From assembly GCA_036510675.1 (NCBI GenBank), contig DATCDN010000102.1, positions 1 through 64,000 on the forward strand: a stretch of DNA of 64,000 nucleotides, in the 5' to 3' direction. The notes under the pieces are model-generated. The model was not told where the DNA came from. It ran no database searches and saw nothing but the letters and a program-made list of their open reading frames with translations. This DNA comes from JAATGI01 sp036510675 (lineage in GTDB: Bacteria; Pseudomonadota; Alphaproteobacteria; ATCC43930; CGMCC-115725). The position numbers were made by a program, and so were the translations under genes. This document shows positions 36,750-45,283 of this stretch, piece after piece (position 1 is the first letter of the stretch; each line of letters opens with the position of its first letter).

Positions 36750-38438
36750 CTATTGCGCCCTATATCGCTCGCCCTCGGCTGTTCGGTATTTTTCGCGGTT
36801 GGCGCCACGGCTGACCTTGCCGCTAGTGGTTTTGACCAGCCAATCGCCGTCGACGAGGAGGCATTCCGCTAGCGTCACCGCCAATGTATCGAAGATACGC
36901 TCCCGCAGCAGCCGGCACAGATCGGGCGCCGCCGTCGCGGGCACGTCACGCTCGGCGACCACGATCAAATCCTGGCTGCCAGTGACGCCATTATAAAGAC
37001 CAAAAGCGACGTTGCGGCCAGCCTTCAGCCCGTCAATGGAATTCACCACCGCCTCGACTTCGGTCACATAAAGGTTCTTGCCATGGATGATGATCAAATC
37101 GTCCTGCCGCCCCAAGACATAAAGCTCGCCCTCGTGAACGAACCCCAGGTCGCGCGTACAATAGGCGCCATCCGAGAACCATTCCGCCGAAGCCGCCGGC
37201 GAACCGTGGTAGCCCTCGAAGAGGCAGCAACCCTCGACGTAAATCTCGCCAATCGTGTCGTTCGGCAGAATACGCGTCCCATCGCGCACCGTGACCTGGA
37301 CGCCATCGAGCGGGCGCCCCGCGGCGATCAGCCTCCTGCCATCCCGCGCCGGCACGATGCGTCCGCGACGAAGCTGCTCCCGGTCCACCGTCAGAATCGC
37401 TGGCTCGCGCGACAAATTGGTCTGCGTCACCGCGAAGACGTTTTCGGCCAGCGCGTAACATATCTGCAACTGGGCGCACCTCACGCCAATGCTGGCAAAG
37501 GCCGCGACAAATTTGTCGAACGTCTCGGGCTGGCACGGCTCCGAGCAATTGATGAATGCCCGCATCGACGATAAATCATAGTCTTCGCGCCGCGCATCGA
37601 TGGTCCGCGCCAGATGGACGAAGGCAAAATTCGGCATCCAGGTCAGCGTCGCGCGGAACCGCGTAATCGCGTCGAACAGCATGCCCGGCCGTCCGACCCA
37701 GATGAAGGGATCGATGATTGTCACGGTTTGGCCCAAAATCGCCGGCATCAGGGTACAGGCGATCAGCCCCATATCGTGATAGACCGGCAGCCAGCTCACA
37801 AGCCGATCCTCTTCGCCGATACCGAGCGCCGCCGCATAGGCATCGACCTGCGCCAATACCGCGCGGTGCGACAGCGCCACGCCCTTCTTCAGCCCGGTGG
37901 TGCCGGACGAGTGTTGCACAAACGCCACCGCATCGCCGCCAGCCGGGGCATCCATCTCATCCAGCGGCGTGCCAGGATGCTCAATGTCCTCCATCGTCAG
38001 CACGGGACACCCAAGCGCCTCAAACCCGTTTGCGAACATCTGATCGCGATTGGTCGCGTCCGTCACGATGAGCGATGGCTTGATGCGGTCGAGCAGCGCG
38101 CGATGCGAGGTCCAATAAATATCGGGATGCTGTTTCGGGCTGGGGCATGGCATGAAGGATGGAACGCAGCCCGCCCGCATCGCGGCGAAGAAATGGGAGA
38201 ACATCGCCAAGGATTGCGGCAGGAAAATCAGACACACCCCGCCGTCACCGCAGTGCTCTCGATAGGCACGCGCCCACGCGTCCATGGAGACGCACAGGGC
38301 GCCGAACGTCAATTCCGTGGCACAGCCGCTGGCGTCGAGATACCGAACGAATGGCTTTTCCGGATGACGCGCGGTGACCTCTCGCACGCGGCTCACGATG
38401 CTCGTCACACGATAATGGCTGATTCCGGGGACGATCAT
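36750..38438 (-). CDS. fatty-acyl-AMP ligase family protein (FAAL-like)
   Basis: A 562-aa ANL-superfamily enzyme with P-loop HSSGTTGLKKGVALSHRA, LPVYHDMGLI and NCSEPCQPETFDKF, features of fatty-acyl-AMP ligases. The C-terminal domain has GRQDDLIIIHGKNLYVTEVE and TTSGKVSRGANR. FAALs form acyl-adenylates that are handed to an acyl carrier or PKS/NRPS, but no carrier protein or synthase is nearby. It ends in TAG followed by 49 more open codons. It is a single gene, with a 108-bp gap to the upstream Tat-protein gene. Substrate unknown. Confidence 0.83.
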   Translation of the reverse strand: MIVPGISHYRVTSIVSRVREVTARHPEKPFVRYLDASGCATELTFGALCVSMDAWARAYREHCGDGGVCLIFLPQSLAMFSHFFAAMRAGCVPSFMPCPSPKQHPDIYWTSHRALLDRIKPSLIVTDATNRDQMFANGFEALGCPVLTMEDIEHPGTPLDEMDAPAGGDAVAFVQHSSGTTGLKKGVALSHRAVLAQVDAYAAALGIGEEDRLVSWLPVYHDMGLIACTLMPAILGQTVTIIDPFIWVGRPGMLFDAITRFRATLTWMPNFAFVHLARTIDARREDYDLSSMRAFINCSEPCQPETFDKFVAAFASIGVRCAQLQICYALAENVFAVTQTNLSREPAILTVDREQLRRGRIVPARDGRRLIAAGRPLDGVQVTVRDGTRILPNDTIGEIYVEGCCLFEGYHGSPAASAEWFSDGAYCTRDLGFVHEGELYVLGRQDDLIIIHGKNLYVTEVEAVVNSIDGLKAGRNVAFGLYNGVTGSQDLIVVAERDVPATAAPDLCRLLRERIFDTLAVTLAECLLVDGDWLVKTTSGKVSRGANREKYRTAEGERYRAQ

Positions 38439-38546
38439 GGCGCGGCTACGGATTGTTGGTCCATTGCATCATGATAAAATTTTTTACGACGTCACGCGCT
38501 TTCGTTCCATAGGATTGCCGCCTCGACGCCAGCCCTCCCCCCGCGG

Positions 38547-39596
38547 TCAGACGAGATTGACCAAAATGAAGTGGCTGCCCTCCACCGCGTAGACATTGGT
38601 GCGCGGATCGCTGAGGTCGGGCCGGCCGCGCGCATAGATGACGTTGCGGCTGTTGATCGGCCCGTGCGAGTTGTGCGCGAGGTCGCCGGCGTCGACGGTG
38701 TCGGCCGTGACATATTCCTGAGCCAGGATCATATGGTCGCCATATTGCGGCAGGCCGGTATTACCGATCGCCATTTTGTCGCCCGGATACCAGTTCCAGC
38801 CGGTGGGCACGCGCGTCCAGCCGAAGACGTGAGTTCCCCCCGGCTTCTGCGCGATGGTCAGGCTGCCGGGCTGAATGTCGTCGGGGCGCAGTTGCGCGAA
38901 GGGGCGGCTGTGAATCCGCACGATGCCGGACCGTTCGGCGCGCTGCAGCAGATGCTGCATCTCGCTCGATGATTGCGAATTGGTCAGCTCGTCGCTCATG
39001 CCCGCCAGTTCCACCGGGAACTCCGCCTTAAGCTGCGCCAGGACATATTTCGACATGGCGGCGGTGCAGCCCTCGGCGCCGAGGCTCGCGCCCGTCATCT
39101 TGTCGCCCGGCGTCGGCAATTGCGCGGCGCCGCCGAACACCAGCAATTGCTCGGCGCGCAATGCCACCGGGTTGGCCGGCGGCGCGCCCGAGAGATCGGC
39201 GATAAAGCGGAACTGTGCGTAGATTTCTTCCTGCTTTTCCGGCGCGGTCGGCACCAGCGCGATCAGCCAGGATGGAAGCGACATGCCACGAAGCGTGTCC
39301 TGGATTTCGATCGGAAACGAATTCCAGCGCTGGCGATAAGCGCCCTCGATCCCCAGCGTCTTCACCGTGCTCGGCAGCCAGCGCGCCATGCGCCGAACAT
39401 CGCGGGTAAACCAGGCGGGCACGGTGTCGATCACGCCCGGCCGCGCTGGCGCCGCCGCCAGCGCCAGCGGAGTCTTCATGGTGGCCATGCCGCCGACCAC
39501 CGCCGCCGCCACGCCGCCGCGCAGAAACGCGCGGCGCGTCGGCGTCAAATGCCAGCGATTGCGATAGGGCGACCCGGTGCGATGCGACGTGACCAT
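38547..39596 (-). CDS. Tat-exported protein of unknown function
   Basis: A 349-aa protein with a twin-arginine signal (TRRAFLRGG followed by a hydrophobic AAAVVGGMAT stretch and ALAAAPA cleavage region). I use the ATG at 39596, which has AGGAG seven bases upstream. The mature part has a GAEGCTAAMSKYVLAQL segment and later a LRPDDIQPGSLTIAQ..GTHVFGW segment. Spacing of this Cys and His recalls NlpC/P60- or amidase-like cysteine hydrolases, but I cannot confirm the family. Tat export suggests folding before export. It follows a Rieske oxygenase gene by 112 bp with palindromes between them. Confidence 0.6.
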   Translation of the reverse strand: MVTSHRTGSPYRNRWHLTPTRRAFLRGGVAAAVVGGMATMKTPLALAAAPARPGVIDTVPAWFTRDVRRMARWLPSTVKTLGIEGAYRQRWNSFPIEIQDTLRGMSLPSWLIALVPTAPEKQEEIYAQFRFIADLSGAPPANPVALRAEQLLVFGGAAQLPTPGDKMTGASLGAEGCTAAMSKYVLAQLKAEFPVELAGMSDELTNSQSSSEMQHLLQRAERSGIVRIHSRPFAQLRPDDIQPGSLTIAQKPGGTHVFGWTRVPTGWNWYPGDKMAIGNTGLPQYGDHMILAQEYVTADTVDAGDLAHNSHGPINSRNVIYARGRPDLSDPRTNVYAVEGSHFILVNLV

Positions 39597-39672
39597 GCTC
39601 ATTCTCCTGCTCCGCCCATACCGGGGCGTGCGGATAGAATGTCGCGCGGGGCCAAAACCGCGACACAAGCTT

Positions 39673-39705
39673 GGTTAAATTAACCTTTTATTTGAGGGTT
39701 AACCC
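39673..39705 (-). promoter_or_regulatory. paired palindromes between Rieske and Tat-protein genes
   Basis: GGTTAA A TTAACC (39673-39685) and GGGTTAACCC (39696-39705) share the half-site GGTTAA. Their centres are about 21-22 bp apart, two helical turns. They lie 77-109 bp before the Tat-protein start. This arrangement suits a dimeric regulator bound twice on one face. Confidence 0.45.
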
Positions 39706-39708
39706 GGA

Positions 39709-40965
39709 TCAGGCGGGGGCCATTTCCCGCGGCGCCGTCTCGACAAAAGCCCGCACCTGCATCTCCGCCAGCGCGTCGGCGGCGCCGTCGCGCTCGACGA
39801 ACAGGGGATCGCGCCCCGCCGCGACCTCGCTGACCGCCTGGAGCAGCATCCGGCGCATCAGCATCACCGGCCGGTCGGTGATCCCCAGATGCTCCTGGCT
39901 GCGATCCATGATCCGCCCAGGCCCCTGGCTTTCGACCACCAGCTTGTCCTGATCGAAGAAATTGCGGCCCACGCCGGCGAAGCTGACCCGACGCATTTCC
40001 TCGCGGTCCTGGAGATAGCGGTTGGCGTGGGTGCGGCGCGCGTAAAAGCTCTTCATTTCGCCAAACATTTTCTCGCCGACGAATTGCTTGTCCAGCGCGC
40101 GCTCGCGGCAGAAGACCAGCGTATATTTCCAGTGCGTCTCATCGTCGATCGGGACATGCCAGTGCAGTTGATAGCCGGCATTCTCCGGCAGCGGATCGGT
40201 CGTGGGATCGGACATCGGCACGCCGCCGAAGGCGCCGCAATTTGGCATGATGTGATTGGTGACGCGGACATATCGGGCGCCGCCGCCAACTGTTCGCACC
40301 GTCTCGATGCGAAAGCCATAGGCGGTTTCCTCGGGCTCGATCGACGGGGCGACATCGTCGCCCAGCAGCGCATTGTTGCGCGGGTCGAGCGCGTCGGCCG
40401 CCGACATGAAGCGATGCAGATAGGAGAGATGCTGCGGATCGACATTGCCTTCATGGCCTTGCAGCCAATTGCAATCGTGGTGCAGCTTGCCGGTCCAGAC
40501 TTGCCCCGCCTTGTCGGCGCCGAAAAATTCAAATTGCGGCCGCCGTGGCGGCGCGCCCGCGCCGAGATACGCGAAGATCAATCCCGCATCCTCGAAACAC
40601 GGGTAGGCCGGATGGCGGATGCGATCCTTCATCTTGGCTCCCGCGCCCTCGCCCGGCTGTTCGAGACACCGCCCCTCGCCCGACAGCAGCCAGCCATGAT
40701 AGATGCAGCGCAGGCCGTCATTCTCGACGCGGCCGAAGCTGAGATCGACGAGCCGATGCGGGCAATAGCGGCCGATGAGGCGCGGCGCACCCGCGGCGTC
40801 GCGGAACAGCACCAGATCCTCGCTCATGACCCGCACCGCCAGCGGCACGTCGCGCAACAGCTCGCTCGCCAGCGCCACCGGCTGCCAATAGGCGCGCATC
40901 ATCGCGCCGCCCATCGTGCCGGGGCCGGTGAGGGTGATCAGATCATTGTCGCCGTGGCTCAGCAT
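39709..40965 (-). CDS. phthalate-4,5-dioxygenase-type Rieske oxygenase
   Basis: A 418-aa single-component Rieske oxygenase. The Rieske ligands are in YCPHRLVDLSFG and CIYHGW. The mononuclear iron motif is D-x2-H-x4-H in DPQHLSYLH. The LTGPGTMGGAMMRAYWQP start and overall layout match the phthalate oxygenase (alpha3, no beta subunit) group. These enzymes need a phthalate-dioxygenase-reductase-type partner; the nearest candidate is the MOSC-reductase at 27954. I use the ATG at 40965, which has GGAGG six bases upstream. It is divergent from a DUF3237 gene across 86 bp. Confidence 0.92.
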   Translation of the reverse strand: MLSHGDNDLITLTGPGTMGGAMMRAYWQPVALASELLRDVPLAVRVMSEDLVLFRDAAGAPRLIGRYCPHRLVDLSFGRVENDGLRCIYHGWLLSGEGRCLEQPGEGAGAKMKDRIRHPAYPCFEDAGLIFAYLGAGAPPRRPQFEFFGADKAGQVWTGKLHHDCNWLQGHEGNVDPQHLSYLHRFMSAADALDPRNNALLGDDVAPSIEPEETAYGFRIETVRTVGGGARYVRVTNHIMPNCGAFGGVPMSDPTTDPLPENAGYQLHWHVPIDDETHWKYTLVFCRERALDKQFVGEKMFGEMKSFYARRTHANRYLQDREEMRRVSFAGVGRNFFDQDKLVVESQGPGRIMDRSQEHLGITDRPVMLMRRMLLQAVSEVAAGRDPLFVERDGAADALAEMQVRAFVETAPREMAPA

Positions 40966-41051
40966 CGCATCCTCCCAACAAAGCCCGCCGATTGTATCGC
41001 GGCGGCCAGTCTGGCAAAACCATGAAACATCGCCCCGAGAAAGGATCACCC

Positions 41052-41513
41052 ATGGACCCGACACTGGAGTTCGTTTTCCAAGTAAAAGTCAATTTCGCCG
41101 CGCGAGTACAGATCGGCAGCTTGCCCAGCGGCGTGCGGCGCGGCTACACCCCGACCTCGGGCGGCGAGGTCGTCGGCCCTCGGCTGCAAGGGCGCGTGGT
41201 CCCCGGCAGCGGCGCCGACTTCGCGGGCTGGTGGCCGAACGGGGTCGTTGAATTCAATGCGCAATATCTGCTGGAGGCGACGGACGGCACGCTGATCGTC
41301 ATCAAGAATCGCGGCTTCCGCCACGCGCCGCCCGACGTGCTGCGGCGCATGGAAGCGCTGGAGCCGGTCGCACCGTCTGAATATTACATGCGTTTGGCGC
41401 CAAGCTTCGAGGCGCCGATCGGGCCTCATGACTGGCTGACCCGCACCGTCTTTGTCGGCACCGCGGATCGGCATGCCGACCATTCCGTCTTCCGCTATTT
41501 CGCGGTGATGTAA
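41052..41513 (+). CDS. DUF3237 family protein
   Basis: A 153-aa protein matching the small DUF3237 barrel family: LEFVFQVKVNF, VVGPRLQGRVVPGSGADF, FNAQYLLEATDGTLIVIKNRG and C-terminal TRTVFVGTADRH...VFRYFAV. The function is not established, although members often occur beside aromatic or terpenoid catabolic genes. The ATG at 41052 has AAGGA upstream. It is monocistronic, divergent from the Rieske gene and convergent with the OYE-type gene, whose stop is one base away. Confidence 0.85.
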   Translation: MDPTLEFVFQVKVNFAARVQIGSLPSGVRRGYTPTSGGEVVGPRLQGRVVPGSGADFAGWWPNGVVEFNAQYLLEATDGTLIVIKNRGFRHAPPDVLRRMEALEPVAPSEYYMRLAPSFEAPIGPHDWLTRTVFVGTADRHADHSVFRYFAVM

Positions 41514-41514
41514 A

Positions 41515-42975
41515 TTAATCCTCCGGCGGCTGCCAGGCCGGCGCTTCGAGGCGCCGTCGGCCATCCGGGGTCAGGCGCGCGCCGCTATCGTCAAGCGCCT
41601 CGCGATCCCATAGCTGGCACGTCACCGTCTTGTGCTTTTGGTCGAGCCCCTCGCAATAATTGGTATAGGCGCATGTCCGCACCGTGGCGCCGAGACCCAG
41701 CGCGAGCTTCCGGAACCAGTCGGGATCGGCCAGCGATTGTCGCGCGGCGCCGACAATGTCGCACACCCCGTCCGCCAGCGCGCGCTCGGCCATCGCGAAA
41801 TTATGGATGCCGCCGGTGCACACGACCGGCGTGGTGAAGCCGGCGCGGCGCACCGCCGCGCGGATCGCCTGTGTCGGCGCCAGATTGCGGCCAAACGGCC
41901 CGCGCTCATCCGAGAGATATTGCGGCATGCACTCATAACCGCTCGGCCCGGTGTAGGGATAGGCCGCGCCGCCAATCGCGGGCTGCTTCGCGTCGTCGAA
42001 TTTGCCGCCGCGCGACGTGGAGAGAAAATCCATCCCGGCGCGCGCAAACTCGACGCCGAAATATTCCCCATCCGCCAAGCTGCTGCCGCCCGCCACGCAT
42101 TCCTCGGCGAGGTAGCGGCAACCAACCACATAGTCACGCCCGACCGCGTGCCGCACCGCCGCGTAGACCTCCAGCGGCAGGCGCACGCGGTTTTCGCGCG
42201 CGCCGCCATAGGAATCGGCGCGATGGTTGGTCGCCGACAGGAACGACGCCATCGTATAGGCGTGCGCGCAATGCAGCTCCACCCCATCGAACCCCGCGGC
42301 GCGGGCGCGTGTCGCGGCCGCCGCGAAAAGGTCCGGCAGCACCGCCGGCAGGTCGGCGATATGCGGCAGATGCGTGTCGGTGACGCGCTCGCGATAGCCG
42401 AAATCCAGCGCCTCGCGCTCCCCGTCCGTCAGCACCGTGTCAAGGTCACGCCGCGATAGCGCCACCAGCCGTGCGCGTACCGCGTCATCGCCCTGATCGC
42501 CGGCGCCGAGCGCCCGCCGATGCGCCGGCGTGACGACCATGAACTGCTCCAGATAGCGGCGGGGATCGGGCCGGCGGCGGATGGCGAGAAAGTCGATAAG
42601 CTGAATGAAAAGCCGCGTCGCCCCGCCGCTCTCGTTCCGCACCGTCTCGACGAGGCGCCGGAGGCCGGGCAGGAACCGATCATGGCCGATACGCAACAGC
42701 GGCCCGCTCGGCACGTCACGGATGCCGGTCGCCTCGACGACGATGGCGCCCGGCTTGCCGCGCGCGAACCGCGCATACCAGGCAATGACGTCATCGGTGA
42801 CGACGCCGTCCGCCGTCGCGCGCCACGGCACCATCGCCGGGACCCAACTACGCTGTTCGAGAACGCAGGAGCCGATGCCTACCGGGGAAAAGAGACGCGA
42901 GGCCGTGGCCTCGGCGCGGGCAGGCACGCTCCCGGTCGATGATTCAAACGGGATGCGTTGCGCGGGTTTCCACAT
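41515..42975 (-). CDS. NADH:flavin oxidoreductase, 2,4-dienoyl-CoA-reductase-like barrel
   Basis: A 486-aa OYE-family FMN barrel with the active-site motif VELHCAHAYTMASFLSATNHRADSYGG (given in parts: His-C-A-His pair, then TNHRADSYGG). It includes a C-terminal cysteine region but lacks the C-terminal FAD/NAD domain of full dienoyl-CoA reductases. The usual [4Fe-4S] pattern C-x2-C-x2-C-x11-C is altered. Cys is present at positions one, three and four (TCAYTNYCEGL...TVTCQ), but position two is Thr. It follows the MarR gene by 15 bp on the same strand and is probably cotranscribed with it. Confidence 0.87.
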   Translation of the reverse strand: MWKPAQRIPFESSTGSVPARAEATASRLFSPVGIGSCVLEQRSWVPAMVPWRATADGVVTDDVIAWYARFARGKPGAIVVEATGIRDVPSGPLLRIGHDRFLPGLRRLVETVRNESGGATRLFIQLIDFLAIRRRPDPRRYLEQFMVVTPAHRRALGAGDQGDDAVRARLVALSRRDLDTVLTDGEREALDFGYRERVTDTHLPHIADLPAVLPDLFAAAATRARAAGFDGVELHCAHAYTMASFLSATNHRADSYGGARENRVRLPLEVYAAVRHAVGRDYVVGCRYLAEECVAGGSSLADGEYFGVEFARAGMDFLSTSRGGKFDDAKQPAIGGAAYPYTGPSGYECMPQYLSDERGPFGRNLAPTQAIRAAVRRAGFTTPVVCTGGIHNFAMAERALADGVCDIVGAARQSLADPDWFRKLALGLGATVRTCAYTNYCEGLDQKHKTVTCQLWDREALDDSGARLTPDGRRRLEAPAWQPPED

Positions 42976-42990
42976 CCGACTGCCGCGGCG

Positions 42991-43551
42991 CTAAGGTTTT
43001 TTCCGCCCTGGCGCCGCGGCGGCGCGCGCGTCGATGGCTTTCCGGGTTGAGCGCTTGGTCTTCTCCAAGAGGCGCATCATGGCGGCGCGTTCGGGCGCGG
43101 TCAGATCGACAAAAATTTCGGCGATCCAGTCGCCATGCGCCCGCGCCATTTCTGAAAACAGCAGCCGGCCTTTCTTGGTCAGGCTGACGAACGCGTAGCG
43201 TCGATCGGCGGGCGCGGCGTTGCGCGCCACGATGCCCTCCGCCACCAGCGCGTCGACGAGACCGGTGACATTGCCGTTGGAAACCATCAAGCGCTGGGAC
43301 AACTCGCCGAGCGTCAGGCCGATCGGCGCCTTTTCCAATTGCGCCAGAAGATCGAAACGCGGCAGCGTCACCGCGTATTTCTCACGCAGGCGGCGGCGAA
43401 TTTCCTCTTCGATCAGCGTCGCGCTCGCCAGCATCCGCAGCCACAGCCGCAATTCTTCCTTATGGTCCGACGGCCGCTCGGTCGCTCGTGTTTCCTGATC
43501 GAGCGGTTCCGAACTCCGCGCTTGACCGTCGGCCAATCCCAATCTTCGCAA
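42991..43551 (-). CDS. MarR-family transcriptional regulator
   Basis: A 186-aa winged-helix regulator: LREKYAVTLPRFDLLAQLEKAPIGLTLGELSQRLMVSNGNVTGLVDALVAEGIV followed by the wing APADRRYAFVSLTKKGR (shown for position; the DxRx wing is intact). It uses a non-ATG start: the TTG at 43551 has GGAG at good spacing, while a TTG at 43449 preceded by AAGGA would give a 152-aa protein closer to the family norm. It is divergent from the aminobenzoate-CoA ligase, and two operator-like motifs lie between them. It is the best local candidate for the regulator of the shared 18-bp motif. Confidence 0.88.
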   Translation of the reverse strand: MRRLGLADGQARSSEPLDQETRATERPSDHKEELRLWLRMLASATLIEEEIRRRLREKYAVTLPRFDLLAQLEKAPIGLTLGELSQRLMVSNGNVTGLVDALVAEGIVARNAAPADRRYAFVSLTKKGRLLFSEMARAHGDWIAEIFVDLTAPERAAMMRLLEKTKRSTRKAIDARAAAAPGRKKP

Positions 43552-43577
43552 CCATTTTCTCCGCGCGCTTCACCCCG

Positions 43578-43595
43578 TATTTTAGATTGGCGATG
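43578..43595 (-). promoter_or_regulatory. operator-like motif, site 4 (half-site)
   Basis: TATTTTA GATT GGCGATG: the left arm is identical to the perfect palindrome at 47677, while the right arm is lost. It lies 27 bp before the MarR start. Confidence 0.4.
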
Positions 43596-43598
43596 ATT

Positions 43599-43616
43599 CG
43601 TTTCAAGTATAAACTA
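43599..43616 (+). promoter_or_regulatory. operator-like motif, site 5
   Basis: CGTTTCA AGTA TAAACTA, core TTTCA-N4-TAAA, only 9 bp before the CoA ligase ATG and 48 bp before the MarR start. A bound repressor here would block both promoters. Confidence 0.5.
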
Positions 43617-43624
43617 TTTGGCGC

Positions 43625-45262
43625 ATGTTCCCGTCGGCCCACATCGACACATTCGCGCGCGATAATTTGCCGCCCGCCGAACAATGGCCGGACATGATCT
43701 TCACCCTGCCGGAATTGCACTTTCCGCCCCGGCTGAACGCGGTTTCCGCCTTGTTGGACCAATGGATGCCGGCCGGACATGGCGACCGCGCGTGCCTGAT
43801 CTCGCCGACCGAGACATTGAGCTATGCGCAAGTGGCGGAGCGGGTCAATCGGCTCGCCAATGTGCTGACCCGCGATCTCGGCATGATCCCCGGCCATCGC
43901 GTGCTGCTGCGCGCGCCGACCAGCCCGATGTTGGTCATCGCGCATCTCGCCGTGATGAAGGCGGGCGGCATCGTGGTCGCGACCATGCCGATGCTGCGGG
44001 CCAAGGAACTCGCCCATCCGATCGCGAAGGCCCAGATCGCGCTGGCGCTGTGCGACCACCGCCTGGCCGACGAGTTGGAGGGCGCCAAAGCCCTCGCGCC
44101 GGGGTTGCGACGCGTCGTCTATTGGGGGAATAGCGCGGCCGACAGCCTCGATGCGATGATGGCACGCCCCGGTTATGAACAATTCACCGCTTGCGACACG
44201 GCGAGCGACGATGTCTGCCTCATCGCCTTCACCTCCGGCACGACCGGCGAGCCGAAGGGCACGATGCATTTTCATCGCGATCTGCTGGCGAGCTGCGACA
44301 GTTACGGCAAATATGTGCTGCGCGCGACATCAGCGGACCGCTTCATCGGCTCGCCGCCGCTCGCCTTCACCTTCGGCCTCGGCGGGCTGGTGCTGTTTCC
44401 GCTGCGCGCCGGCGCCAGCACGATCTTGCTTGAAAGGGCGGGTCCCGACGATCTGCTGCCGGCGGTCGCGAAATTGCGCGCCACGATCTGCTTTACCGCG
44501 CCGACCGCCTTCCGCGCCATGCTAGCGAAGCTCAAGGATCACGATATCTCGTCGCTGCGCAAATGCGTCTCCGCCGGCGAGACCCTGCCGAGGGCAACTT
44601 TCCTCGCCTGGCAGGCCGCCACCGGCATCACTCCGCAGGACGGACTCGGCTCGACCGAGATGCTGCACATCTTCGTCTGCTGCCGCGAGGAAGACACGCG
44701 CGCCGGCGCCACCGGAAAGCCGATCCCCGGATATGAGGCAAAGATCGTCGATGAAGATGGCAATATGGTGCCGACGGGCACGGTTGGCCGGCTTGCCGTG
44801 CGGGGACCGACCGGCTGCCGCTATCTCGCCGACGAACGCCAGCGCAACTATGTCCAGGACGGCTGGAACATCACCGGCGATAGCTATGCCGTCGATGAGG
44901 ACGGCTATTTCATCTATCAGGCGCGCAACGACGACATGATCGTCTCCGCCGGCTATAACATCGCCGGACCGGAGGTCGAGGCGGCACTGATGGTCCATCC
45001 CGCCGTCGCGGAATGCGGCGTCGTGGCCGCCCCGGATGACGATCGCGGCATGATCGTGAAGGCCTATATCGTCCTGCGCCCTGGCCATGGCGGCGATGCG
45101 GCGCTGGTGAGCGCGCTACAGACCCATGTGAAGGCGACGATCGCGCCGTTCAAATATCCCCGCGCCATCGAATTCGTCGACCAATTGCCGCGCACCGAAA
45201 GCGGCAAGCTGCAACGCTTCGCGCTGCGTCGGCGCGCGGCGAATAGTTCAGTTGTAAAGTAG
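43625..45262 (+). CDS. 2-aminobenzoate (anthranilate)-CoA ligase
   Basis: A 545-aa benzoate-type CoA ligase. The N-terminus (HIDTFARDNLPPAEQWPD) is typical of 2-aminobenzoate-CoA ligases. It has the P-loop AFTSGTTGEPKGTMHFHR, GLGSTEMLHIF, the hinge YQARNDDMIVSAGYNI and the catalytic-lysine end TESGKLQRFALRR. It converts anthranilate, CoA and ATP to 2-aminobenzoyl-CoA. The assignment is strengthened by the convergent neighbour, a 2-aminobenzoyl-CoA monooxygenase/reductase. Transcription is probably controlled from the 73-bp divergent promoter shared with the MarR gene. Confidence 0.9.
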   Translation: MFPSAHIDTFARDNLPPAEQWPDMIFTLPELHFPPRLNAVSALLDQWMPAGHGDRACLISPTETLSYAQVAERVNRLANVLTRDLGMIPGHRVLLRAPTSPMLVIAHLAVMKAGGIVVATMPMLRAKELAHPIAKAQIALALCDHRLADELEGAKALAPGLRRVVYWGNSAADSLDAMMARPGYEQFTACDTASDDVCLIAFTSGTTGEPKGTMHFHRDLLASCDSYGKYVLRATSADRFIGSPPLAFTFGLGGLVLFPLRAGASTILLERAGPDDLLPAVAKLRATICFTAPTAFRAMLAKLKDHDISSLRKCVSAGETLPRATFLAWQAATGITPQDGLGSTEMLHIFVCCREEDTRAGATGKPIPGYEAKIVDEDGNMVPTGTVGRLAVRGPTGCRYLADERQRNYVQDGWNITGDSYAVDEDGYFIYQARNDDMIVSAGYNIAGPEVEAALMVHPAVAECGVVAAPDDDRGMIVKAYIVLRPGHGGDAALVSALQTHVKATIAPFKYPRAIEFVDQLPRTESGKLQRFALRRRAANSSVVK

Positions 45263-45283
45263 TTTCACCGGCGCTGGTCCGGC

